Shown here: positions 55,125-63,212 of the stretch, in pieces
How positions within the stretch are numbered: position 1 is the first letter of the stretch
Layout: every line of letters starts with the position of its first letter
From: an uncultured Pseudohongiella sp.
Lineage (GTDB): Bacteria > Pseudomonadota > Gammaproteobacteria > Pseudomonadales > Pseudohongiellaceae
Length of the DNA: 64,000 nt
Direction of reading: 5' to 3'
NCBI GenBank assembly: GCA_951812965.1
Contig: OX638341.1
Location: 124,001 to 188,000 of the forward strand
Translations under genes and position numbers: made by a program
The notes under the pieces: model-generated
The model's input: only the letters and a program-made list of their open reading frames with translations
What the model was told of the DNA's origin: nothing
The model's database searches: none

Positions 55125-56753
55125 ATGCTTCAACGAAATGCGCCAATTCGGAAGATCGCTTGCGGCTTGTTATTGATTCTCGCGCAGTCCGCCGCAGCCG
55201 CGGATGAGCAAAGACCGAATATCCTGCTGATCATCGCGGACGATATGGGTTACGCCGACCTCGGCGTATTCGGCAGCGATATTCGCACCCCGAGCATCGA
55301 CAGGCTCGCCACTGAGGGCATACGATTCACGCATTTCCATACCGCGCCCCAATGCGCCCCAACCCGGGCGATGCTTTATTCCGGCAACAATAATCACGTT
55401 GCCGGAATGGGTCGGCAGTACATCGTGCCTTTACTGTCGTTCGAGATGGAAATACCGGGCTATGAAGCCCACCTTTCCGATCGGGTGGCGCCGGTTTCTC
55501 GAGTGTTGCAGGACGCGGGTTATTACACTTATTTCGCCGGAAAATGGCATCTCGGCGACGCGGTCGAACAACGGCCCCATGCAAAGGGCTTCGATCAGAC
55601 ATTCGCCGTTATGCATGGCACGGCGAATCATTTCAACGGAATTGGCTATGTCGAGGGCGGCACCGTGTATACGCGAAACGGAGAACTCGCCGCCTGGCCC
55701 GACGGCGCCTATTCCTCTGAACTTTTTACGGACGAATTGATCGGATTCATCGAAGCCGGCCGCGAAGACGGCGAACCGTTCTTCGCCGTCGCCTCCTACA
55801 CGGCGCCTCACGCGCCCTTGCAGGTTCCCGATGATTATCTCGAACGTTACGCAGGCCGGTTCGACGACGGGTACGACGCGCTGCGGGAACGGCGCTTCCG
55901 GGAATTGCAGGGCGCCGACATCGTTTCACGGGAAGCGGCGCTGCCGCCGCGCAATCCGGAGATCACGCCCTGGGAGGAGTTAAGTGAATCGGACAAGCGC
56001 CTCGAAGCGCGCAAGATGGAACTCTATGCCGCGCTGGTCGAAAACCTCGATTTTCACGTTGGCAGGCTGCTGCAATATCTGAAGGACGAGGAACTATACC
56101 AAGACACGCTGATCGTCTTCATGTCCGACAACGGGGCAGCCAATGAGGACTTCTACGCCGGCGGCCCGCGCGCGCCCTTCGTCAGGGCGAACTACGATAA
56201 CGATTATGAAAACATGGGCAAGGAGTCGTCCTGGGTGTCGCTGGGGCCGGCCTGGGCGGAAGCGAATTCCGCGCCTTTTCGCGGCGTCAAGACATACGCC
56301 CTGCAAGGCGGAATCGTTTCGCCCCTGATCGTGGCCGGGGCCGGAGTGAATCGGGCCGATGTGATAGATCGCAGCTATGTGACCGTCATGGACATCGCGC
56401 CGACCCTGATCGAAGCCGCGAACGGAGTCTACCCGGAAGGCGGCTCGATACGACCCATGCTCGGGGAGAGCATGCGGCCGCTGCTGGCCGGCGCCGGTGA
56501 CCGGGTACACGACGAGGACTACGTGACGGCGTTCTTCCATGTCGGACAAGCGTATCTGCGCCAGGGCAGATGGAAAATCGTCCATTCAAGCAGTCAGTTC
56601 GACGAATCGGCATTCGAACTTTACAATGTGATCGCCGACCCCGGAGAAACGAGAAATCTCAATGAAGATATGCCCGACCTGTACGGGCGAATGATCCAAC
56701 TCTGGCGGGAAGAACGCGTGGAACTGGGAATCCTGCTGCCGAGCGATCTGTAA
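55125..56753 (+). CDS. Secreted sulfatase (formylglycine-dependent arylsulfatase family)
   Basis: 542 residues from the ATG at 55125 (a TTG codon precedes it; AGGGAGAG is the ribosome site). Signal peptide ends near AQSAAAADE. The metal site is IIADDMGYADLG (Asp39, Asp40), the active-site Cys77 lies in CAPTR (C-x-P-x-R, matured to formylglycine), and MSDNGAANED supplies the second metal pair. KWHLGD and the C-terminal LYNVIADPGETRNL are typical of sulfatases. It may desulfate algal polysaccharides; no maturase gene is in the window. It converges with the BON gene, with one base between stops. Confidence 0.93.
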   Translation: MLQRNAPIRKIACGLLLILAQSAAAADEQRPNILLIIADDMGYADLGVFGSDIRTPSIDRLATEGIRFTHFHTAPQCAPTRAMLYSGNNNHVAGMGRQYIVPLLSFEMEIPGYEAHLSDRVAPVSRVLQDAGYYTYFAGKWHLGDAVEQRPHAKGFDQTFAVMHGTANHFNGIGYVEGGTVYTRNGELAAWPDGAYSSELFTDELIGFIEAGREDGEPFFAVASYTAPHAPLQVPDDYLERYAGRFDDGYDALRERRFRELQGADIVSREAALPPRNPEITPWEELSESDKRLEARKMELYAALVENLDFHVGRLLQYLKDEELYQDTLIVFMSDNGAANEDFYAGGPRAPFVRANYDNDYENMGKESSWVSLGPAWAEANSAPFRGVKTYALQGGIVSPLIVAGAGVNRADVIDRSYVTVMDIAPTLIEAANGVYPEGGSIRPMLGESMRPLLAGAGDRVHDEDYVTAFFHVGQAYLRQGRWKIVHSSSQFDESAFELYNVIADPGETRNLNEDMPDLYGRMIQLWREERVELGILLPSDL

Positions 56754-56754
56754 G

Positions 56755-57105
56755 TCAGTTGAGTTCGTTGGTGTAATCGAGCTGAAACCGCACTTCTGTT
56801 ACGCCGGGCACGGCGCGCACCACGGTGCCGAGGGATTGCTGGATCGTTCCGATGTTGCCGGGCGTTCGATTGCCGCCGCAGTTTTCGCAGGCAAGCGAGC
56901 CGGAAATAATCACCACGCCATCGTCGACCTCCACCGACAATTCCGGCGGCAGATCGGAGGCCGACTCCAGCGCGGCCTGCACGCGGCCGGCGAGTGCCTG
57001 ATCGTCGCCGGGCGCCAATTCGGCGCCGGTTTGTTGCGGGCCGCAGCCTGCAAACAGTAGCAGGCCGCATGCGAAAAGCGCCGACAGTCTTCCGAATCTT
57101 CTCAT
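56755..57105 (-). CDS. BON-domain lipoprotein
   Basis: 116 residues from the ATG at 57105. Signal peptide with lipobox LFAGC, then a single BON-like domain: DDQALAGRVQAALESASDLP, LSVEVDDGVVIISGSLAC and TVVRAVPGVTEVRF. BON domains bind membranes and occur in osmotic-stress proteins such as OsmY. An insertion with CENCGG in the middle is unusual for a BON domain. Role unknown. Confidence 0.78.
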   Translation of the reverse strand: MRRFGRLSALFACGLLLFAGCGPQQTGAELAPGDDQALAGRVQAALESASDLPPELSVEVDDGVVIISGSLACENCGGNRTPGNIGTIQQSLGTVVRAVPGVTEVRFQLDYTNELN

Positions 57106-57142
57106 ATCACGATCTCCACGGTTTTCGCCGTTGGTGGCGAGC

Positions 57143-57162
57143 GGGCGAGGCATGCCTCGCCC
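57143..57162. repeat. REP-like 20-bp palindrome at the left end of IS110 element 2
   Basis: Perfect copy of GGGCGAGGCATGCCTCGCCC, one C before the proposed left end of element 2 at 57164. Confidence 0.85.
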
Positions 57163-57181
57163 CTTGTTTGTTTAAATAGTG

Positions 57182-57339
57182 CTGCCGACGGCCCACTGGT
57201 GGGCCGTCGGCAGGCGGTGGCGAACCCGTATCGCCCCTCGCATGAAATGCGAATCGTAGAGTGGGACCACCGCCTTTCCAATCAAACCTGAATAGATACG
57301 CGGATCAAGACCGCAAACAAGGATAGGAGACTGGAAAGC
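57182..57339 (+). ncRNA. Candidate bridge (seek) RNA region of IS110 element 2
   Basis: A perfect 32-bp palindrome (57182-57213: 15-base arms around TG) overlaps the start of a 9-bp long-range stem, AGGCGGTGG (57212-57220) with CCACCGCCT (57267-57275). Inside is a TCGCAT-GAA-ATGCGA hairpin (57238-57252). Order and spacing match element 1 although the sequence differs, which suggests conserved RNA structure. Expression unproven. Confidence 0.4.
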
Positions 57340-58344
57340 ATGAAGAAGCATAGCGCAAGATGTGTACATCCAAAAGACGACCCCGGCCCTTGCACGGTCG
57401 GCATCGACGTTTCCAAGCGTCATCTTGACGTGCGTGAACTCCCCAGCGGACGCGAGGCCCGGTTCCCGAATACCAGGGAAGGCGTTCGCGCGTTTCGCAC
57501 CTGGGCCTGCCCCCGCGTCGAGCGAGTGGTATACGAGTCCACCGGCTCCTACCACGTACTGTTGGAGGATATGTTGGTCGATCGGCTGCCGTTGTCGCGG
57601 ATCAACCCCCAGCGAGGCAAGCGCTTTGCCGAAGCGCTGGGTTCGGTTGCGAAGACGGACCGGGCGGACGCGCTGGCGCTGGCGAAGATGGGCCGGGCGC
57701 TGGCGGACGACCTGAAAGGGACGCCGGCGCGTACCCGACAGGAGAAAGATCTGGACGAGTTGCGTAGCGCGCGCGAGGCGGTAACGAAGTCGCTCACCGT
57801 GCTGAAAGGCAGGCGGGAGCACACCCGGAACCGTCTGGTTCGTCGCGAGATCGAGAAGGACATTACCCGCGCCATGCAGCAGACCGAACGCTTGGACAAA
57901 GAACTGGAGCGGCTGGTGACGGCCGACGCCGAGTTGACCCGAAACATGGCGCTGCTGGAATCAATCCCGGGCATTGGCCGCCCTACCGCTATCGGGCTGC
58001 TGGTACAGGTGCCCGAATTGGGTAGACTCAGCACCCGCGAGGCGGGAAGCCTGTTGGGCTTGGCGCCCGTGGCCGACGACTCCGGCAATAGGCACGGGAA
58101 ACGGTCCATCCGCGGCGGCCGCAAACGCGCACGCACGCTGCTGTACATGCCAACGCTGGCTGCAATCCGCTGGAATCCCGTCATGCGGGAGCGACACCTG
58201 CGATTCAAACAACAGGGCAAACCCGGCAAAGTCGCGGTCACCGCGGCCATGCGAAAGATGGTGCTGATCGCGAATGCCATCGTACGGGAAGGAAAACCCT
58301 GGCAGGCAGATCACATGCCCAAACCGGCCCATGTCGCGGGATGA
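57340..58344 (+). CDS. IS110-family transposase (DEDD recombinase), element 2
   Basis: 334 residues. RuvC-like domain with VGIDVSKRHLDVREL, YESTGSYHVLLEDML and KTDRADALALAKMG, a basic coiled-coil middle part, and the C-terminal domain with LLESIPGIGRPTAIGLLVQ, GSLLGLAPVADDSG and RTLLYMPTLAAIR. Full length. Clearly a different IS110 species from element 1, so two separate insertions. Confidence 0.94.
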   Translation: MKKHSARCVHPKDDPGPCTVGIDVSKRHLDVRELPSGREARFPNTREGVRAFRTWACPRVERVVYESTGSYHVLLEDMLVDRLPLSRINPQRGKRFAEALGSVAKTDRADALALAKMGRALADDLKGTPARTRQEKDLDELRSAREAVTKSLTVLKGRREHTRNRLVRREIEKDITRAMQQTERLDKELERLVTADAELTRNMALLESIPGIGRPTAIGLLVQVPELGRLSTREAGSLLGLAPVADDSGNRHGKRSIRGGRKRARTLLYMPTLAAIRWNPVMRERHLRFKQQGKPGKVAVTAAMRKMVLIANAIVREGKPWQADHMPKPAHVAG

Positions 58345-58449
58345 CGCAAACGCCTGACCAATGCAAACAGCCCGCGATCACATCCCCTAATCAACTAGCT
58401 GTCGGAGCCTGTTGCTATCCGTACAACAGAACACTTGCAAACATAGATA

Positions 58450-58887
58450 CTACGGGGTCTGTTTGGTGATTTCAGATTGTGGCGCGGACACAACCTCGCC
58501 GCCTGCCGTTTGAAACGCAATCAATAATTGTTCGACATGCTGCCGCAATTCGGCATCGCCGAGCCATTCCTTATCGGCCAGTTCGAGCCTGCGCTTGCCA
58601 TGCAAGGCTTCGCCCAGGCGGCGGAAAAACGTATCGGGAGACTCCCGCGCCAGCTCGGATTCGGGTTCGCCCGCCCACCACTCGACATTATCCGTCGACG
58701 CCTTGGCAATATCGGATTCCACCCGCTCCAATTCATGGCAATGCTCGTACTTGTAGGGGCGAGGCATGCCTCGCCCGTGAGATTCCGCTCGAGTCAGATC
58801 ACGGAAATGCATGTACAGTTGCTGGCAGGACAGATGCACGCTTCCGTCTCCCGCATGGGTAAGAAAGAGGAAATCCCTGCGTTTCAT
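58450..58887 (-). CDS. Small unknown protein carrying an in-frame palindromic repeat
   Basis: 145 residues with no recognised domain. It begins MKRRDFLFLTH, then a Cys-containing stretch LSCQQLYMHFRD. Residues about 37-49 (HGRGMPRPYKYEH) are coded by a copy of the REP-like palindrome and look like an insertion into an older reading frame. The rest is acidic and helical, ending in SAPQSEITKQTP. No hydrophobic core follows the double Arg, so a Tat signal is unlikely. It could be a real gene with a neutral insertion or a decaying one. Confidence 0.5.
   Translation of the reverse strand: MKRRDFLFLTHAGDGSVHLSCQQLYMHFRDLTRAESHGRGMPRPYKYEHCHELERVESDIAKASTDNVEWWAGEPESELARESPDTFFRRLGEALHGKRRLELADKEWLGDAELRQHVEQLLIAFQTAGGEVVSAPQSEITKQTP
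58757..58776. repeat. REP-like 20-bp palindrome inside the small gene
   Basis: Perfect GGGCGAGGCATGCCTCGCCC, preceded by GTAG, within the open frame at 58450-58887. The other copies in this window are intergenic. Confidence 0.85.
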
Positions 58888-58996
58888 TTCGGTTCTCGTC
58901 TCATGACTCTATCACGCACCGACCGGACAACGCACATTTTGATAGGCCGTACATGCCATCCCTGGCGGGGCTGTATCGATTTCGATTAACCCCAGC

Positions 58997-59131
58997 CTTG
59001 CCATCCTTGGCAAGTCGTTCGTCCAGCCACCGAGCACAGCTCGGTGTCGCTCGGCCTGCGCATGAAGCTGCGCTTCATAAACGCTTGGCGTCGCCCCTCA
59101 AGAAGCTGCGCTTCTTGTCGGCTGCGCCGAC
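58997..59131. repeat. Array of five short hairpins
   Basis: Five perfect stem-loops lie in 135 bp: CTTGCCA/TGGCAAG (58997-59014), CACCGAGC-ACA-GCTCGGTG (59028-59046), ATGAAGC-TGC-GCTTCAT (59062-59078), CAAGAAGC-TGC-GCTTCTTG (59099-59117) and GTCGGC-TGC-GCCGAC (59117-59131). The last three share the loop TGC, and two share AAGCTGCGCTT. The array ends just before the stop of the FAD subunit gene. The remaining part of 58888-59137 has no gene. Confidence 0.7.
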
Positions 59132-59137
59132 CGGGCC

Positions 59138-60124
59138 TCACCCAGCCGCCAACCCAATAACCGCGCGTTCCACGGCGGTGCTCGTCATGGGCAACTTGTG
59201 GCGGTTCTTTGCCAGTGGCTGGGCGTCTTCGACAGACATCTCGCCGGCCTCCCGCGCGACTTCGGCGGTGATCTGCCTGCCCGTCAGGAATTCCTCGACC
59301 GCTCGCAACCGCCAGGGTATAGGCGCCACGCCAGAAAGCACGACTCTGGCGTCCGTCACAGCGGCGCCGTCGCGTTGAATGACCGTGGCTACACCGATTT
59401 CGGCGTGAGTCCACGCCGCCCGGTCCATGACCTTGTGATAGCTGCTCACGGTATTCAGGGCCGGCGACGGCACCAGGATTCTGGCAAGCATCTCCGACTC
59501 GCCGAGGACATTCTCATTTACAGGATCGACTCTCGGCAGCACAAAGAACTCCGCCGCCGGAACTTCGCGTTCGCCGTCCGGGCCGGCTAGCTGGAAGACC
59601 GCTTCGAACGCCACCAGCACCGGAGCGATGTCGGAAGGATGCACGATGAAGCTCGGGCCGCCGCCGAAAATGGCGTGCTGGCCGTTTTCGCCGTTCACCG
59701 AAAAGCACTCTTCGCCGCCCGACTTGAAGCAATGAAAGCCGTTGCGGTAATACCAGCACCAGGGGCGTTGAGTCATGTTTCCGGCAATCGTCGCCACGTT
59801 GCGAATCTGCGGAGTACCCACGCTTTCTGCGGACTGGGCCAGCGCCGGCAAGCGGGCTCGCACCGCCGCGTCGTCCATCACCTGGGTCAATGTGGCCAGA
59901 CCGCCGATGGAAATTCCGCCGGCGGACTCTTCGATCTCGCGCGCTTCATCCACGCTGCGCAGATTGATAATGACGTTCGCCGGGTCGGTGCCGTCCTTGA
60001 CTTGCTGCAACAGGTCCGTGCCGCCGCCGGAAAACGCCGGAATCCGGCCTTCGGCGCGCGCCCTGGCCGCGGCCTGGACCGCATCCGCGATACTGCTGGC
60101 GTCGTGGTTGCTGAGCGCTCTCAT
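59138..60124 (-). CDS. Molybdenum hydroxylase, FAD-binding subunit (YagS/XdhB type)
   Basis: 328 residues. FAD-binding type-2 domain: FSGGGTDLLQQVKDGTD, GGLATLTQVMDD, and GTPQIRNVATIAGNM with TQRPWCWYYRNGFHCFKSGG, which resembles the Fe-S-binding insertion of the PaoB/YagS type. The C-terminal CO-dehydrogenase flavoprotein domain follows. The start overlaps the large-subunit stop by 4 bases. Third gene of a three-subunit operon. Confidence 0.92.
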   Translation of the reverse strand: MRALSNHDASSIADAVQAAARARAEGRIPAFSGGGTDLLQQVKDGTDPANVIINLRSVDEAREIEESAGGISIGGLATLTQVMDDAAVRARLPALAQSAESVGTPQIRNVATIAGNMTQRPWCWYYRNGFHCFKSGGEECFSVNGENGQHAIFGGGPSFIVHPSDIAPVLVAFEAVFQLAGPDGEREVPAAEFFVLPRVDPVNENVLGESEMLARILVPSPALNTVSSYHKVMDRAAWTHAEIGVATVIQRDGAAVTDARVVLSGVAPIPWRLRAVEEFLTGRQITAEVAREAGEMSVEDAQPLAKNRHKLPMTSTAVERAVIGLAAG

Positions 60125-62292
60125 GCCGAAACCTCCTCAAGTAGCTTGTCCCGCGTGATCGGCAGCGACCGCATGCGCTTGCCCGCGGCGTTCGCCACTG
60201 CATTGGCGACCGCCGCCGGCGCGAGAATGATGCCGGACTCGCCGGCGGTCTTGGCGCCGAACGGACCGTATCCGTCGTCGACTTCGATGAAGGTCACGTC
60301 GATGTCGGGAATATCCTGATGCGTCAGATGCCGCCCGCGGTAATAGCCCGGACTGAGCGGCTGGCCGTTGCGCGAGTCGTAGAGCAAGTCCTCGTGCAAG
60401 GCCTGGCCAATGCCCTGGATTGCCGCGCCGCGAATCTGGTCCCTGGCCGTGGTCGGATTGATGATGCGGCCTGATTCATGCACCGCGGTGTATTTCAGCA
60501 CTCGCGTCGTGCCCGTGCCGGTATCGACCTCCACTTCGACGAAGTGGGCGGCGAAGCACTGGCGGATCAGGCCGTCGGTGCTCGGTACCGGCGTCGCGGT
60601 GCCGATCAGCACATCCGCCCCACCCGGCATGCCGCGGTCGGCAATCTGCTGCTTCAGATTCTCGGCGGCCTGGACCACCGCGTAACCGGTCATGATGGTC
60701 GTTCGGCTGCCGGATTCGCCTACCGAATACGGCGTGCGATCGGTATCGCCCCAGACTACTTCGACCTGGGACAGCGGCACGCCCAAAGCCTCGGCGGCGA
60801 TCATGCCCAGGGTGGTCTTGGCGCCGGGGCCGATGTCGGTAACGCCGACATACAAGGTGTAGCGACGCTGCGAGTCGACCCGCACCACCGCGCTGCTGGT
60901 GCCGAGACCGGCGCGGAACATCATGAAGGAGAAACCGGCGCCGCGCTTGAGCGGGCCTTCGTCCGAGCCGGGCTGAACCCGCCGCCGCGCCTGCCAGTCG
61001 AATTGTTCGGCGCCGGTGGTAATGACCTCTTCCAGTGAATAGTTCGTGAAGGGCGCCTCTTCCGTGGGCCGCCGCATGTTCCGCAGGGCGAATTCGACCG
61101 GATCGATTCCCATCTCATAGGCGATGTCGTCCATGATCGACTCGACGCCATAGACGCCATGCGGGTCTGACGGAGCGCGGAAGTTGCCCGAAGTCGTGCG
61201 GTTGGTATAGACCGGATAGATCTCCCGCAGCCGATTGGGGCAAGCATAGTAATCCATGCCGGAGATGCCGCCGGAGTTCTTGCGGTACGGCCCCATGCCG
61301 CTATAACCGCGCATCTGCATTGCGGTCACCGTGCCGTCGTTTCTTACGCCCACCCGGTATTCCTGCACCGTGGGCCAGCGTCCGTGCACGCCGAGCCAGT
61401 CTTCGCGGCGGGAGTATTCGAGCATCACCGGACGGTCTAAGCGGCGCGACAGTTCGGCCGCGATCAGGTCCGCGTCCTGGTTCTGGTTCTTGTTGCCGAA
61501 GCCGCCGCCCATGTATTGGGAGACGATCCGCACCTGGTGGTCCTGGAGGCCGAGGTCGCGGGCGGTATCGTGGCGACAATTGGAAATGCCCTGAGACGGC
61601 GTATACAAGGTCAACTTGTCGCCTTCCCAGGTTGCCAGTGCGCAACGCGGCTCCATCTGGGCGTTATGCACGAACCCGGTCTCGTAACGCTGTTCGAAGA
61701 CTCGATCCGCCTCGGCGAATCCCGCTTCCACGTCGCCGATGCGCGATGTCATGGGCGCGAATTCATTGCGTGTATCCGGGCACATGTTGCCTTCGGGCCA
61801 GATACGCGGCGCGTCGTCGGCCAGGGCTTCCTCCGGTTCGAGCACGAACGGCAGTTCCTCGTATTCGACTTCTATCAATTCCAGCGCTTGCTCGGCGATA
61901 TTGCGGTCGGTGGCGGCGACCGCGGCGACCGAATCGCCCACGCAACGCACCGGGTTGTTGAAGATGTAACGCCGGTGGATCGTCGCGTCCTTGATCGGAT
62001 CGTTGTATTGCCGCCCGCCGGATACGCATCCCGCTCCCCAGACGATGGGACTGGTCTCGTTGGTAATCACATCGAGCACGCCCGGCAGCGCCAGGGCGGC
62101 GGAAACATCGATGGAGAGGATGCGCGCATGAGGGTGCGGGCTGCGCAGCACTCGCGCATAGACCATGCCGGGCAGTTTGAAGTCCCTGGTGTATTGCGCC
62201 GCGCCGGTGACGCGTTCTACCGCGTCGATGCGTGGCGTGTCGTTGCCGATGGTCTGCAACGGTTCGAGGCCGATTCGGGTTGGCTGTGTCAT
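60121..62292 (-). CDS. Molybdenum hydroxylase, molybdopterin-binding large subunit (YagR/XdhA-like)
   Basis: 723 residues. Aldehyde oxidase/xanthine dehydrogenase a/b hammerhead (TGAAQYTRDFKLPGMVYARV, LRSPHPHARI), then the Mo-pterin domain: NAQMEPRCALATWEG, QYMGGGFGNKNQ, VVWGDTDRTPYSVGESGSRT and the catalytic Glu in TAGESGIIL. It oxidises aldehydes or aromatic heterocycles, with electrons passing to the small and FAD subunits. Substrate not evident. Overlaps both neighbours by 4 bases. Confidence 0.94.
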   Translation of the reverse strand: MTQPTRIGLEPLQTIGNDTPRIDAVERVTGAAQYTRDFKLPGMVYARVLRSPHPHARILSIDVSAALALPGVLDVITNETSPIVWGAGCVSGGRQYNDPIKDATIHRRYIFNNPVRCVGDSVAAVAATDRNIAEQALELIEVEYEELPFVLEPEEALADDAPRIWPEGNMCPDTRNEFAPMTSRIGDVEAGFAEADRVFEQRYETGFVHNAQMEPRCALATWEGDKLTLYTPSQGISNCRHDTARDLGLQDHQVRIVSQYMGGGFGNKNQNQDADLIAAELSRRLDRPVMLEYSRREDWLGVHGRWPTVQEYRVGVRNDGTVTAMQMRGYSGMGPYRKNSGGISGMDYYACPNRLREIYPVYTNRTTSGNFRAPSDPHGVYGVESIMDDIAYEMGIDPVEFALRNMRRPTEEAPFTNYSLEEVITTGAEQFDWQARRRVQPGSDEGPLKRGAGFSFMMFRAGLGTSSAVVRVDSQRRYTLYVGVTDIGPGAKTTLGMIAAEALGVPLSQVEVVWGDTDRTPYSVGESGSRTTIMTGYAVVQAAENLKQQIADRGMPGGADVLIGTATPVPSTDGLIRQCFAAHFVEVEVDTGTGTTRVLKYTAVHESGRIINPTTARDQIRGAAIQGIGQALHEDLLYDSRNGQPLSPGYYRGRHLTHQDIPDIDVTFIEVDDGYGPFGAKTAGESGIILAPAAVANAVANAAGKRMRSLPITRDKLLEEVSA

Positions 62293-62930
62293 GCCACACC
62301 TCCTTCACCGGCCGCGACCACCGCTTCCACTATGGCGTTGTAATTGGAACAGCGGCACAGATTGCCGACCAGCGCCGCCCGGGCCTCGACCGCGGTCGGA
62401 CTCGGATTGGCCTCAAGCAATGCAGTGGCGGACATCAATTGGCCGGGCGTGCAGAATCCGCATTGCGGCGCGTTGTTGTCGACGAAAGACTGCTGCAACG
62501 GGGACAGGGTGCCGTTTTGCGCCAGGCCCTCCACGGTGCGAATTTCGGCCCCGTCCGCCCAGGCCGCAAGCTGGCTGCAGGAATACACCGGCGCGCCGTT
62601 CATCAATACGGTACAGGCGCCGCATTCGCTGCGGTCGCAACCGATCTTGGTGCCGGTCAGGCCGATGCCGTCGCGCAACATCTCCGCCAGGGTCCAGCGG
62701 TCTTCGACTTCGATTTCATGCCGCACGCCATTGACGCTGACCGAAATCGCGGTCCGCGGCGCGGCCGCGTCGGTGGATTGCGCCATGGCAGGCGTAGCAA
62801 AGGAAGCAACGGTGGAAGCCGCAACAGTCGCGCCGGTAGTTTCGAGAAACTCGCGGCGCGACGGCGACTCAGGCGCATCAGGCTCGACCGCCTGCCCGTC
62901 TGCCGCCGGATCGAACGAATCGGAATTCAT
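62289..62930 (-). CDS. Molybdenum hydroxylase, [2Fe-2S] small subunit with Tat signal (YagT type)
   Basis: 213 residues from the ATG at 62930, with AGGAG before it. A twin-arginine signal (SRREFLETTGATVAAS, then TPAMAQ) shows export of the folded complex to the periplasm. The ferredoxin-type cluster is CDRSECGACTVLMNG plus a later Cys (YSCSQL), and the second cluster is CGFCTPGQ with CRCSNY. First gene of the operon, so the promoter lies in the 62931-63050 region. Confidence 0.94.
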   Translation of the reverse strand: MNSDSFDPAADGQAVEPDAPESPSRREFLETTGATVAASTVASFATPAMAQSTDAAAPRTAISVSVNGVRHEIEVEDRWTLAEMLRDGIGLTGTKIGCDRSECGACTVLMNGAPVYSCSQLAAWADGAEIRTVEGLAQNGTLSPLQQSFVDNNAPQCGFCTPGQLMSATALLEANPSPTAVEARAALVGNLCRCSNYNAIVEAVVAAGEGGVA

Positions 62931-63051
62931 AAGTCTGCTCCTCTGATTCGGGAACATCATGCGGGGAATGCTGAATATATGCGGAAGTTCGGGCGCTGTG
63001 CAAGATTGGTGGAACTGCGATGTCGAGCGCTTGACGAACAATAGTCTGAAA

Positions 63052-63143
63052 ATTCGACATTTTTCGGGTTGTATATTCGACAAATAGCGGGTTGAATTCT
63101 CGCCAAATCACCGGTTATATTTTCGACAAATCATCGGTTTATT
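63052..63143 (+). repeat. Four exact-period 23-bp tandem repeats
   Basis: Units at 63052, 63075, 63098 and 63121, each 23 bp, with consensus close to WTTCGACAAATNNCGGGTT plus four A/T-rich bases. The first three match best in TCG-C-A and CGGTT. The short motif TGACGAACA flanks the array on both sides (63032, 63147). It lies 70 bp upstream of the AAA_14/DUF4143 gene. The rest of 62931-63212 shows no gene. Confidence 0.85.
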
Positions 63144-63212
63144 GGCTGACGAACAGTCAATCTCGTAGTCTGTCGGCCTGAATCGGTTAATCAACGCAGA
63201 GTTATCTTGACC

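Larger units (their letters stand above)
57164..58344 (+). mobile_element. IS110-family insertion element 2 (right end not resolved)
   Basis: Begins with TTGTTTGTT, like element 1 (TTGTCTGTT), directly after a palindromic repeat. It holds a structured 5' region and an intact transposase gene. The right end lies somewhere in 58345-58449, where no gene is seen and no obvious inverted repeat was found. Confidence 0.7.

Noticed and set aside
63052-63143. CRISPR array
   Set aside because: The units abut with no unique spacers and are only 23 bp, and no cas genes are present. They are plain tandem repeats.
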